DNA from: Panulirus ornatus
Lineage: Eukaryota; Arthropoda; Malacostraca; Decapoda; Palinuridae
Assembly: GCF_036320965.1 (NCBI RefSeq)
Contig: NC_092241.1
Span: 28,873,297 to 28,937,296 of the forward strand
Direction of reading: 5' to 3'
DNA length: 64,000 nucleotides
The notes beneath the pieces are model-generated. The model was not told the DNA's origin. It was given only the letters and a program-made list of their open reading frames with translations, and ran no database searches. Within the stretch, counting starts at the first letter, position 1. Each line of letters begins with the position of its first letter. Of the stretch, positions 33,480 to 45,063 are shown piece after piece. A program made the translations under genes and the position numbers.

Positions 33480-34620
33480 TCAAAGTTTCCTCTTTTACCT
33501 ACTGGTATTCACTGTTTCTCACACTCCATTTTGTCTGATGATAACTCCTACGTATTTCTCTTCATTTCCCGAATATTTGAGTGTCACTCTCAGTATTCAT
33601 ATCTCCACAGGGTAGCACTTTACATCCGTCTATGCTAGGTTTCATCTGCCATTTGCCGGATCACTGTACTGTTCAAAGTTCTCACTGGAGTATTTCACAA
33701 ACTTGCTTACTTATAACTCTATAACTCTTATCTTATAGTTTACAATCTTCCTCACTTATAACTCTTATCTTGTAGTTCTGTATCGTCACAGGATTTGGAG
33801 ATCTGAAGTGCGAGATGCAGGCTGAGAACATTAGTGTCTATTAGGAAGAGAATGGGGTCAAGGACCGACCCCTGTGGCACACCAGAGTTACTCGTTATGT
33901 TCAGCCACTCGGAGAGGCAGTTACCAACCCGAGCACGTAGTCCGCCCCCTATTCCATGTGATATACATTTACATAGCAGTCTCTTGTCTGTTACTTTATA
34001 GCACGCCTTTTGCTGAAAGTCTTAGCTTATTACGTCACACGGTACTTTTGAGTCCCGGATGTCAGGTACAGCATTTTAAGGTTGCAGTAAATTTGTTAGA
34101 CAAGATTTTTTTTTGGTTGTTGCGAAAGCCATGTGTATCTTACGATATCGTTTCATGATTTTTTTTAGAAGATCTACAAGTTACTGCCATCTTTTTTTTT
34201 TTCATCGTTTTACTTAACACTGACGACGTTAATTAGGCTGTAATTTAAGGCACATTTCTTATTTTCTTTCTTCTGTATAGGGATGACGTTTGCCGACTTT
34301 CCGGTGTTTTTAGTTATCAACCTTTTTATGTTCGTAATTTGTGGAATATTAAAGTTAATCGGAAATACCACTCGTTTTCAGATCTTGAACACCCGTGAGG
34401 ATAAGTTATCAGGGCCAGGCAGCAGTTGGGTTGGGTGGATTTGCTCCAAGTAAATTAATAATACCTCGTGACCCTGAATTTCCTTTACCTTTGATTTGAC
34501 GTCATCATTCCCTCGAAACTCTTTAGTTGGTGGAAATATGAAAGTTCTTTGTTCATGTCTGCATATACTTTGCTGATCTTTTTTTTTTTTTTTGCGTACC
34601 CTTTTTATTATAACACGATA
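33480..34620 (-). pseudogene. CR1/L2-like LINE relic H (reverse transcriptase)
   Basis: Read on the minus strand with several frame changes, the order of conserved RT blocks is intact. QIHPTQLLPGPDNLSSRV (34405-34450) resembles the SPGPDG-x-x-P-R-V block. DFQQKACYKVTDKRLL and SHGIGG (about 33940-34060) resemble D-F-x-K-A-F-D-K-V-P-H. SGVPQGSVLDPILFLID (33830-33890) is the GVPQGSVLGP motif. WQMKPSIDGCKVL (about 33610-33650) resembles W-Q-M-x-F-N-x-x-K-C. Stops and frameshifts are numerous, so it is an old dead copy. It belongs to a clade different from the RTE-like elements and has the same orientation as relic G. Confidence 0.8.
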
Positions 34621-34838
34621 ACTTCCCAAGTGCACTTTCGTGTAATGATCACATCGTCAGGAGAGATACAAGAATGAGATAGAAGTACAACAGTCAGTTG
34701 ATATACAAGGAAGAGACGTAGCTAAAACGTCTCTTCCTTGTATATCAACTGACTGCTGTACGTCTTCTATCTCATTCTTGTATCTCCCCTGACGATGTGA
34801 TCATTACAGGAGAGTGCAATTGGGAACTAATCATGTTT
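34605..34838. repeat. Long inverted repeat with 7-base loop
   Basis: The left arm (about 34605-34719) and right arm (34727-34838) are reverse complements with few mismatches over the inner ~90 bases: TGATCACATCGTCAGG, GAGATACAAGAATGAGATAG, CAGTCAGTTGATATACAAGG and AAGAGACGT, each mirrored. The loop is AGCTAAA at 34720-34726. One 2-base length difference (TAC versus GACGTAC) lies mid-arm. Beyond that, the outer ~28 bases (around CTTCCCAAGTGCAC) still match with more differences. It adjoins CR1-like relic H. It may be two copies of one repeat joined head to head, or a foldback element. A transcript would form a long hairpin. Confidence 0.93.
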
Positions 34839-35284
34839 AATTTTCCTCGTGGTTTTATGCATCCGGACTGGTTTTGAGTTTGCATAGGCACTTTTACATT
34901 TTTCTGATGTTTTCGTTTTAAGAAAAAACGTAATCTGTTAGAAATATTCAACGTCTCTTCCACTTTATCGATATTGTGTTTTCAAACTTTTCAAATTTTG
35001 CTCTTCTGTGATATGGTACCAAGAGTTAGTTATCGTTAATCTTAAATCCTGTATTTACCTATTGCTGACTCATCCTACCATATTTACCTCTAGCTGACTA
35101 GCCCTACCACATTTTCGTTTTAATCCGATTTCCTCTTTCGGTTTCAAGATAATAATATTGATACTAATGATAAAGATAATGATGATAGTGATACTAATGA
35201 TGATTGCAACAACAACAGTTATAAATGATTATAAGAAGTATGATAACTATTTTTGGGAGCGGCTAATTTAGTGTCTCAGCAGTT
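34839..35284. other. Anonymous AT-rich DNA
   Basis: No supported feature; loose GATAATGATG-like repeats at about 35155-35215. Confidence 0.4.
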
Positions 35285-36370
35285 TTGATGCAAGAGACCG
35301 GGTATTGATGATGGTTGATCTGAATGCGAAAGTAAGTAATTCTGCAGTTGAGGATAATAATGGGGAGCATGGGGTGTTGAGGAGTGTGAATGAAAATGGT
35401 GAACAGCGTGTGGAGTTCTGTGCTGAAAAAAGACTGGTGATAGGGAATGATTGGTTTGAAAAGAGGGTCATACTCAAGTACACGTATGTGAGCAGGAAAG
35501 ATGGTCAGCTGGCTTTATTGGATTACATGATGACTTATAAGCGTACGAAAGAGACTTTTGAATGAGACTCTATTGAGAGGGGAAGATGGTGTAATGTCTT
35601 ATCATTACCTTAGCAGGATTGAGAGACAGGTTAGTTGGGATGCAAGGTTGAATAGTGAAAAGATGGACGAAGTGAAGTGTTTTAGATATCTTGGATTGGC
35701 CATGGCGGCGTCTGGGACCATGGAAGGGGAAGTGAGTCATGGGGTGGGGAGAGGGCGAAGGTTCTGGGAGCGTTGAAGAAAGTGTGTACAGAGAAGGCGT
35801 TTTCTGGGAGAGAAGAATTGGGTATATTTGAAGGTATAGTAATCCCAGCACGGCATTGGGTTTTATCTACGAGATCTGTGAAGGAGGGTTTGTGTTAAAA
35901 TGAATGTTTTAGGACAATATGTGGTGTGAGGTGGTTTGACCGAATAAGAAAAGGTGAGAGGTAATGTGGTAATGAAAAGAATGTGGTTGAAACAGCAGAA
36001 GAGAGTCTTGCTGAAATGGTTTGGACATATGGAGAGAATGAGTGAGGAAAGGTTGACAAAGAAGTGTCAGAAGCGTAAAAAGATGAAGGAATGAGAGAGA
36101 TTTTGAGCGACCGGGGCCTGAACGTGCAGGAGAGGGAAGACGTACACGTAATAGTGAATTGGAACGATGTGGTATACTGGGGTCGATGTGTTGTCAGTAG
36201 GCTGAAAAAGGGCGTGTGAAGCGTCCGGGGTTAACAATGGAAGGGTCTTTCGGGCCTGGATGTGGACAGGGTGCTGTGGCTTCGGTGCATTGCACAGCTG
36301 GAGAATGGATACAAGCTAATGCGGCCTTCCTTTTTCTGTCGTAACTCGGGAAACGGCGATCAAGTATGGA
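35285..36370 (+). pseudogene. RTE-like LINE relic E, internally deleted
   Basis: An older relative of copies A-D. It starts in the endonuclease: VDLNAKVSNSAVEDNNGEHG, a KYTYVSRKDGQLALLDYM block (35305-35565) and a decayed equivalent of the SDHYL motif near 35595. It then jumps to the C-terminal RT region: VSWDARLNSEKMDEVKCFRY (about 35625-35695) and GLAMAASGTMEGEV. The whole RT catalytic core is missing. Downstream, 35790-36180 carries decayed C-terminal blocks with frameshifts. The end (36230-36370) is a type-3 tail with CTTCGGTGCATTGCACAGCT. It is not autonomous. Confidence 0.85.
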
Positions 36371-37118
36371 AAAACATTTATAAAATTAGTAATATTAATG
36401 ATGGTTAGCGGCTTATTTAATTGGCTGTATCTTATTAATGAAGATGACCATAGAGATGCAAACAGCAATAATAAAAAAGGCCTATAAAAAGGGGGTAATA
36501 CGAAAGAAACATTTTCTATACAAACATAAAGTGGAGGATAGTATAGCCAAGTACCCACGAACTACCTGGTGAATACCTCGAGGGAGCTTTCCATTCATGA
36601 GGCTCCACCTCTTATCTTCGACCCTTTATTTGTGCTTTCTGATTTTGAAGCACTTTTAGTATTTCGTTCGTCGATTCCTACTATATTCTACATACCAACA
36701 ACGCTATTGCTGAAGATATGCTTCCTCACGGGCCTCTGTGTCCACTAACTGACGATATTTTTATGTGCCCTCGTTTTAGATTCTCTTCTGGTTTCAGTTA
36801 GTAGTATGCATTAGCAAAGTGCCTCCCACTTTCCATTTTCCGCTTCACGTGTTCGAACAGAGGACCTCTCTGCTCTTTGTTATATACTCCACTCATTTCT
36901 GGTGATACTCTTTTTGTATTCCTTTGAACTTCTCCCAACAGTATTGTGGAACCTCCTGTAGGTGAGAACAGAGTGTTGCAGCTCATTCCATCTTAGGTTC
37001 AACAAGAATCTCGTATACATACGCTTTCCCATGCCTCTTACAGTCCATGCAGTTGGAGGCATTTTTGAAGCCCCGTGATGGTGGCTCTCAGGTTTCCCAA
37101 ACGATAGCACAGTTTGTG
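36371..37118. other. Anonymous DNA
   Basis: No supported gene or repeat. Confidence 0.4.
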
Positions 37119-37188
37119 TGTGTGTGTGTGTGTGTGTCTGTGTGTGGGTGTGTGTGTGTGTGCTCCCAAGCCCCCTTCAGTTGCTCGA

Positions 37189-37228
<40 letters not shown>

Positions 37229-37262
37229 TGTGTTTGTCTGTGTGTCTGTGTCTGTGTGTTTA
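37119..37262 (+). repeat. Two (GT)n arrays
   Basis: (GT)n at 37119-37163 with G and C interruptions and at about 37191-37262 with TCTG interruptions, separated by about 30 bases. Confidence 0.93.
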
Positions 37263-37404
37263 CCGCTGTTACCAGGCGGCAATAAGACGGTAGATGAACG
37301 AGGAGAAAGCGCGGTGCCAATTATCTCTAGGGGGACACCCCCCCAGCAGAAGTTAAGGTGACGCGGACACAGACCTGCCTACATTTATCTGATAGTTCAG
37401 TGTT

Positions 37405-38050
37405 CAGGCTGTGAGGAGCTGGGTCGGAAGGGGGGAGGAAAAGGAGCAAGAATGGGTGAAGTGAGGAGTGAGACTTAAAGGGAGAGGAAGTAAGAGAAAG
37501 GGACAAAAATGCATAGGAGAGAATGAGAAGATGAGAAAGAAAATGCGAATGCAGAGAAAGAAAGAAAAAGTAAAATGGGTAACAAGGAAGAAGAGTAGGA
37601 ATTAGATACTATTTAAGATAAAAGAAGGATAACTTAGGAGGAGGAAGTGAAGGAAATGATAAGTTGAATACTGTAAAAAAAAAAAAAGGGAGATTGTACA
37701 AAGAAATGTATTAGAAAAACAAGATGTTACAGGCGTGAGGAGTGAAAGTGAGGATCAAAAGGATAAGAAGAGTGATGAGATGACATATGTCACAAAAATG
37801 AGAGGAAATTTACGTAACAGACGAAGTTATTTCAAAAGGAAAAAAAAACAGAGAGAGATAGAGAGGAGAGAAAGAAAAGGAAAAGTAGGCAAAGGTAAAG
37901 AAAAGGAAAAGTCGGCAGAGGCGGAAATCGTAAGAAAGGGAAAGCAATAAAGATTTTGCAGCAGATGGAAAAGTATGAGTAAACACACGTTGAAAAAAAG
38001 AGCCTACGACCCAGACAGGAGGGAAAACAGAGAGTCGTGCAGAGACTTGC
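37405..38050 (+). repeat. Purine-rich strand-asymmetric tract
   Basis: For about 600 bases the plus strand is overwhelmingly A and G (GAGAAAG, AAGAAAAAG and GGAAAAGG-like words). The Lys/Glu/Arg-rich 71-codon ORF at 37735-37950 is a composition artefact. Such tracts can form triplex or unusual DNA, but no role is visible. Confidence 0.6.
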
Positions 38051-38394
38051 AAGAACCACAGGCAACAGCAGGATGGTGATAAGAACTAGATACTGGCCGG
38101 CTGGCTACTTAGGAATTAGGCTTGTCCACTGCCGAAGCCATTAAGACTGTCAATGTAAATTTACAGCCACCGACTGAGAAATCTCTGGACAACGTTCTTC
38201 AGGTGTTTGAGATAATTCAAGGACCACACGCGCTCTCACTGTATATGCAAAGGAATGTAAAAGAATATAAAGGAATTCAAACAATAACTGACCATTGGAT
38301 CCTTTCGAGGCTGTTTGTGATAGTGGAAGATATCAGAAACTCACAGATTAGTGTGATAAGTCAGAATGCATAAAGGTAATTCAAGGAAAATAAA
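38051..38394. other. Anonymous DNA
   Basis: An 83-codon plus ORF (38122-38373) with no known motif; otherwise nothing recognised. Confidence 0.4.
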
Positions 38395-41300
38395 CTATAG
38401 CCTGTCGTTGTGACTATGGAAGCGCTAATTAAGTTGTGGACTTCAAACGAAATATTTGCCTAGTCTTTTCTTAAACGTATACGCAGTACTGTTTTCAGCA
38501 ACTCTAAAATGGCACAGTATTCCATATGTAAACAATCCTGTTGAAGAAAAGGCAATGCGCCTCATTTGATGCAAACCTTTGCCCACAAGTTTGTACCCAT
38601 TACTACGAGTGAAATCGGACAAATCAAGTGTTAAGTACCTTATCAGACGACGATCATCAAAGCCATTGATAGTTTTGAATGTTTGTGTTAGATCACCTCT
38701 TCAACTTCTCTTTTATTAGCTAAATGGCTTCAAATCGCTTAGTTGGCTCTCGTAGGATTTGTTTCCCAGTACGAAAATCATCATGGTAGCTCGACAGAGA
38801 GCCTTTCCGTACTGTCTGTCTTTTGTAAGGTAGGATGACCAAAACTGTAAGCAATATTCAAGTTGGGGACGAGCCAATGAATTGCAAAGGCTGGAGATGA
38901 TCTCCCAGAACTTAAATTCGAAGCCCCCCGCATCTAATATGAATCCAAGAATTTTGTTTCTATCTTCTCAATGATTCTTTGCATTGCTTTCTTGGTTTTA
39001 GGTCACCAGAGATGCCCATCTTTTTCTTCCTTCAACTTTTTGCAATTCAGCAGAATTGACATTGCAGTTAGCTTTTTCATTTTTGCTACCGATATGTAAT
39101 TACAACTTTGCACTTATCGATACCAAGATTCGTTTGCTATCCATGAGTCCAGTCCAACAGTTTGTCGGTGTCAATTTGAAAGCAGCAGAGTTCAAGTTCA
39201 TCCGTAGATTTATTTCCCGGTTTATCATCGTCTGGGAATTTATATACCTTACAAAGAGAACCTGTTCCAAGACTGACCCTTGTGGCACACCACATTTTAA
39301 GTCTAATCACCCTGAGGCCTGACCATTAATAACACCTCTTTGTTAACAGCCAGTTAACCAATTTCCGATCCACCGAAGTACAACCCTGTCATCACCTTGT
39401 GACTTTATTTTTGCTAGTTACTTTTGATGCGGAACTGTATCGAATGTTCGAATGTTAACGGAAAAATTCGGTAGATGCTTCTCGGCTGAGTTACTTTCAT
39501 CATACATGTTGATTATTGCATAAAGAATGAAGCGGATCTGCTTGACATGAAAGATTTCGTTGAAAACTATGCTGAAAATCATATATTAAGCTGTGATCCT
39601 CTAATTGGTTTACAATTCTGTCTCAAATGATGGTTTCCATAATAAGTTTTTCCATCTACAGACGTTGATTAAGCTAATTAGACGATGTTTTAAGGGCAGT
39701 GACTGATTGCCTCTTTTGAATAGCGCTGTTACTTCGGAAATAATCACTTCATCAGGAAAGTTTCCCGTTGCAAGTGACTGATTGAAAAGGGCAGTCAAGG
39801 GATTAAACTACATCGTTTTTCACCTCTGTCATTGGTCCTCAAAAAACAGCTTATCAGGTTCCTGGCGTTTTATTTATTTTCATTTCCTTTATTGATTATA
39901 GTGTGGCATCAGCGTTTATGTCAAGTCGTTGTAGATGTTCTACTGTCTTACTTATGAGATGGCATTCGGGATATGAGTTGGGTCTTCGATTGTGAATACA
40001 GTCGCAAAAAAAGGAATTTAAGATTTTTTTCCCAATACTTCGATGTCTTGAACAAAGTCTCCGTTATCGTTAGTGGACCAACTGACTGGGTCATAACTCT
40101 TGCTTCTAACATAATTGTAAAACTCCTTAGGGTCTCTTTTTTTATTATTTTCATCTGACTTTATCATCATGGTTATGGGTCTCTTTGTATCTTATGAGCT
40201 ACTCTCTAAAACATCAGGCATTTGTTTATAATTACAAGTAGACTGTTTAGTACACACTGGCACATATGTTCTAGCGATTGCTGTAAAGGTTTCACTGAAC
40301 CTTTTTTGAAGCTATGGTGTCGTTTTCATTAACAGTATCATCCCAGGTTAGCCAGTCAGGAGCAATGCTAATATTACAATTCACAAATTTAGAAAAAAAA
40401 AAAAAGAATCGCGACTTTACGTTGATCAACATTAAATGCGGTGTTGAAAGTGACTTTAAATGTGATTTGTCAGTGATCACTGATACGTTCTGCCTCCCCC
40501 ACCCCCATACATTAAGGGGAGTATAATCAGCCCATAGTCCTATTAAAGCAGATAAAACTGAAATAACGGCTTCTGTTAACAGAGAGATTTGGGATAGGCA
40601 CAGATTCCCTTACCGTCTGGCTAACATCTCCTGACAGCTGACGGCCGTAATTGTATACCTACTTTCTCCTTCTTGTCAGGTTGGTCAAATACCAAACACA
40701 GATAAAAATCTATGAAAATATATTTATATTGGCAAAAATAAAAATGGCTCTCTCGTAACATAAATACATACATCTATATTACTTAACATCTTTTTAGCAA
40801 ATTTACTGTCCTTAATTATATAACATAAGGGTTTGAAATGACTGAGATGTGTACAGATTGCATTATACATTTACCAACAACTTTGTATCACATCTTACCT
40901 CTATGGCCATTCTGAGACTTGACCCTGGCCTTCTTCCAGTTTTTCTTACAATTTCTTCATATCACTTTCTCTTGTCTTACATATGTTTTGTCCTTCCATA
41001 ATTTGTAATATTGAAAATATTTACTCTTGATTTGTTTACAGTCTAATAAACGAAATCTCTTACATTAACATACAATATTAAGACCCTTAAAACAATATAA
41101 TGTACACGACATATCATTCCTCAAAGAAAACTGAATAAGATATAATGGATAACTAAAACATTTATTGGTAAATAGGGGAGATGACTGTAACATCATTTGT
41201 ACCAGACGTTTGTCAAGCATTAAAGTTATGAACAAAATCCTCATTTGCAGTTAGAAAAAAATCTGTATTTTCGTGGCGAGTGGGAATCTTGACTAATTAG

Positions 41301-41480
41301 ATTACGGCGATATTAAGCCAATATAAGTAGTGTCCACATGGGCCCCGGAGCTACTGGAGAGGGATTTCCCCAGTTGGATATCGGTATGTTAAAATCTCTC
41401 ACTATGACAGAATTTTGTTCATTACAAATTTCTGTTAGATGATCAGATAGTCTTTCGTTTACCTCTGGTCTCTGTGCGGG
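38395..41480 (-). pseudogene. CR1/L2-like LINE relic G (endonuclease and reverse transcriptase)
   Basis: On the minus strand, from high to low coordinates: endonuclease blocks LVISRPAQRPEVNERLSDHL (about 41420-41490) and RDFNIPISNWGNP (about 41350-41395), then a later endonuclease end with ITDKSHLKS (near 40470) and IAPDWLTWDDTVNE. RT blocks follow: LTALFNQSLATGNFPDEVII and LPLKHRLISLINV (39650-39800), FDTVPHQK (about 39430), LRWIGNWLTG, GVPQGSVLEQVLFVRYIN (39240-39293), LEYCLQFWSSYL (about 38850), and the C-terminal FKTINGFDDRRLIRYLTL with AYTFKKRLGKYF. The domain order is complete, but frames are broken many times. An unrelated AT-rich stretch at about 40560-41180 splits it. Confidence 0.85.
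40560..41180. other. AT-rich insertion inside relic G
   Basis: Between the two endonuclease parts of relic G, about 600 bases show no LINE similarity and are very AT-rich (for example ATGAAAATATATTTATATTG near 40713). It may be an inserted element or extremely decayed LINE sequence; I recognised no terminal repeats. Confidence 0.35.
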
Positions 41481-43025
41481 ACGACTAATAAACTAGTCCT
41501 GTCGTTATTTTCTTACGAAAACTATCTTTAATTTCGAACGAAGATGAGGTTGAGGTTCTCAGAGACAAAAACATTTTTTCACTAAAGTTTAAAATCAGCT
41601 TTAGTAAAGAGCGGAACAATTTTGCCTACTTTGCAACCCTATCACAAGCAGGCAGAGTGTACCATGGAATTGAAAGCATCAAGTGGTATTAAACACTATA
41701 AATTAAGACTGGTATTGAAAGCTGTGTGGGTAAGTGAGAAGCTGAATAAGAGAGAAATCGATTATTATAAACAAATGAGAAAACAAGAATCGGTAGGCAA
41801 GGGTGTCCTTCATCCAAGAAAATAACGCAAGTCGAAATAAAACGGGTATGTGTTAAGATAATATTACAACAGTTAGTTAAGATGATTAGTGTACCTGTAT
41901 ACGTGTTGGAAAGGATCACAATTTTGCGCGTGATCAAGTATATTCCTAAGAGTCCACGGGGAAAATGAAACACGATAAGTGTATGATCATAATCCTATTT
42001 GACAACAAACTTGAAGGGAGTAACATAAGTGATGAAAGAATATCTATACATCAGGTCGAGGATAGCTATATTTCTATAAGCGATAAGGCAACATGAGGAA
42101 AGCAGTGTCGTGATAAGCGACTGCCTTCTGATTACCTAAATAAGGATAACGCCCTTAAGACTCATGATATAGTGTATGGGTCAACACAAGGCTCCAGGAG
42201 TTAATGGACATATGAATATGAACTTTAATGGTGTGGTTTCCTCTCACCGTTTGAAAAGATTTGAAGGTTAATGATATTTACGAACAGCAGACTAATGATT
42301 TGAAGAATACTTTGGAAATCTGTGTAACTGGAGGGAAATGTGATGCATGAGACATCCAATTTGTATGCTAAATAGCCCGTATTGCCTCGTACTTCAGTCT
42401 AATGAGACTCATCAGGATTGGATCATGATTAGCTATTTGTGCTTACTCTTTTCTTTTTATGTTGTAAGGACGCGATAGATGTTAAGTAGGTTGATAGATA
42501 AATCTTTAATGAAAGCATATATGAACTTAGCCTTATCAGTATCCTTCTGGGTTGCAAAGCACTTTACGATACGATAGAGTAAAGCAAGATTGGTATGATT
42601 ATAAAGGTCTGTGGAACTACACACAAACATACAAACAAAAACAGAAAAGAATACCTTTTTGCTCGTTCATTATTTTTTCTTTTTATTTCTTATATTGTAT
42701 CCTCTTGCCCAGAGATTCCTTCGAGCCATTGCTTTTCAAATTTCTTTAACTGAAGGAAACCTTAATTCATGATCCTATGACGTGGCACACACATCTCGTA
42801 TCTGTGAAATTTCGCGGCAAACGTGACCCATATTCAACATATATTTCACGGCGCCCCTACGTCTTTTTTTATCACATTTCGCGAAAGCCTTTTATCTTTA
42901 CACAGTTTTCCTTAAAATCCGCCTAAATTTTGTGTTACTGTAGACGTCTTCAAATCGGTACAGTAGAATTGTAGGACAGGCAGCTCTTTGATCCATTACA
43001 AAATCAAGGATATTATCAGATATTT
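41481..43025. other. Anonymous DNA with a fragment of the inverted-repeat family
   Basis: At about 41935-41985 the reverse complement, with CACTTATCGTGTTTCATTTT and CCCCGTGGACTCTTAGGAAT, resembles the outer right arm and flank of the inverted repeat (34805-34865). That repeat is therefore a dispersed family. Otherwise no gene is recognised. Confidence 0.45.
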
Positions 43026-43190
43026 ATGTAAAATAGAAGATCTCTGCCATGCAAAATATGAAGAAAAAAAAAGATTCTGCTATAGAAAATGAACGACCAC
43101 ATGCCATGTAAAAAGATTTCTGTGTAAAGTGAAAGACCTCCGCTTTGCTGCGATGTAAAATAAAAGATCTCTGCTTTGTATAAACAAAAA
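43026..43190 (+). repeat. Degenerate ~35-45-bp tandem repeat
   Basis: The motif TGTAAAATAGAAGATCTCTG followed by CCATGCAAA-like sequence recurs about four times with variable spacing (near 43027, 43060, 43107 and 43153). Confidence 0.55.
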
Positions 43191-43349
43191 CAACAACAAA
43201 AATTCTCGTATATGAAAGAAAAACATCATTATACTAACCTGAGTGACAACTTCTGTGGGACATCTAGATGCCTACGGTATCTCGGCTGTGGATCACTTGC
43301 TTTTAAAAGCCTTCAAGTTATTCTCACTCACATCTTGTAACCTTGACCG

Positions 43350-44284
<935 letters not shown>

Positions 44285-44636
44285 ATACTATTCTGTTTTT
44301 CAACATGTTCGCCAATTCCCTCATTAGCGAGATAAAACCAGGAATAGACGAAGAAAAGACCTCATGAACTCGCGTTCATTCTCTAGCTGTCATGTAGAAT
44401 TCACCGAAACTACAGCTCCCTGTCTACAACCAGGCCCCACACACCTATCAATGGTTTTCCTTGACAGCTTCATATTCCATGGTTCAGTCCACTGACAGTA
44501 TGTGGACTCCTGTTCACTCTATCTTGATCACAACTTTCAGCGTGCCTGTTCTGGCCCCGAGCATTCAGAACCCGTTTCACTCCATCCTCCCATCTCCAGT
44601 GTGTTCCCCTCCTTCTCTTTGACTCATCCACCTCTG

Positions 44637-44706
<70 letters not shown>

Positions 44707-44861
44707 TTGTTATCAACCTCTCCTCACTCATTCCCACCAAATGTCCATGTCGTTTCAGCACATCCACTTCAGCTCTCTCCACCATACTTGTATTCCTTCT
44801 ACATCTCTCTTACATTACTTTCTCAAAGAACTCTCACATACTGTCCTCGTCTAACACGTTA
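44285..44861 (-). pseudogene. RTE-like LINE relic F, with (AT)n inside the ORF
   Basis: Minus-strand diverged relative of copies A-D. A reversed type-3 tail lies at 44295-44410 (CTAATGAGGGAATTGGCG on minus). The C-terminal coding region follows, recognised on the plus strand by TTCTGGCCCCGAGCATTCAG, CACTCCATCCTCCCATCTCC and CCTCACTCATTCCCACCAAA, each aligning to LINE D (60750-60900). Where LINE D has ACACATATATCCTC, this copy has an expanded CA/AT array (44641-44704) and then continues in register with CCTTG. The homology breaks at about 44858, where a 20-bp minisatellite starts. Not functional. Confidence 0.8.
44649..44704. repeat. (AT)n microsatellite inside LINE relic F
   Basis: About 56 bases of alternating A/T at the exact place where related LINEs have only the short word CATATAT. 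Confidence 0.95.
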
Positions 44862-45063
44862 GCCATCATTAACATGAATCAGCCATCAGTAACATGAATC
44901 AGCCACAAGCTAAATGCACCAGCCACTAACAGCGTGCATCAGCCACCAGCAGAATGCATTAGCCACCACAGCATGCGTCAGCCACAAACATCATGCATCA
45001 GTCAACACCAGGAACCTTCATCAGCTACCAGCGGCATGCTTCAGCCACTGAGAGCGTGCAACA
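44862..45063 (+). repeat. 20-bp minisatellite, about 10 units
   Basis: Ten consecutive units, mostly 20 bases (one 19, one 23), of the form GCCACCAGCAGAATGCATCA with substitutions, starting near 44862, 44882, 44902, 44922, 44942, 44962, 44981, 45001, 45024 and 45044. The first units contain ACATGAATCAGCCA, which also occurs in LINE D at about 61417-61430 (complement of codons just after the FADD motif). Confidence 0.85.

Noticed and set aside
37735..37950. Lys/Glu/Arg-rich 71-codon ORF
   Set aside because: Direct result of purine-only sequence.
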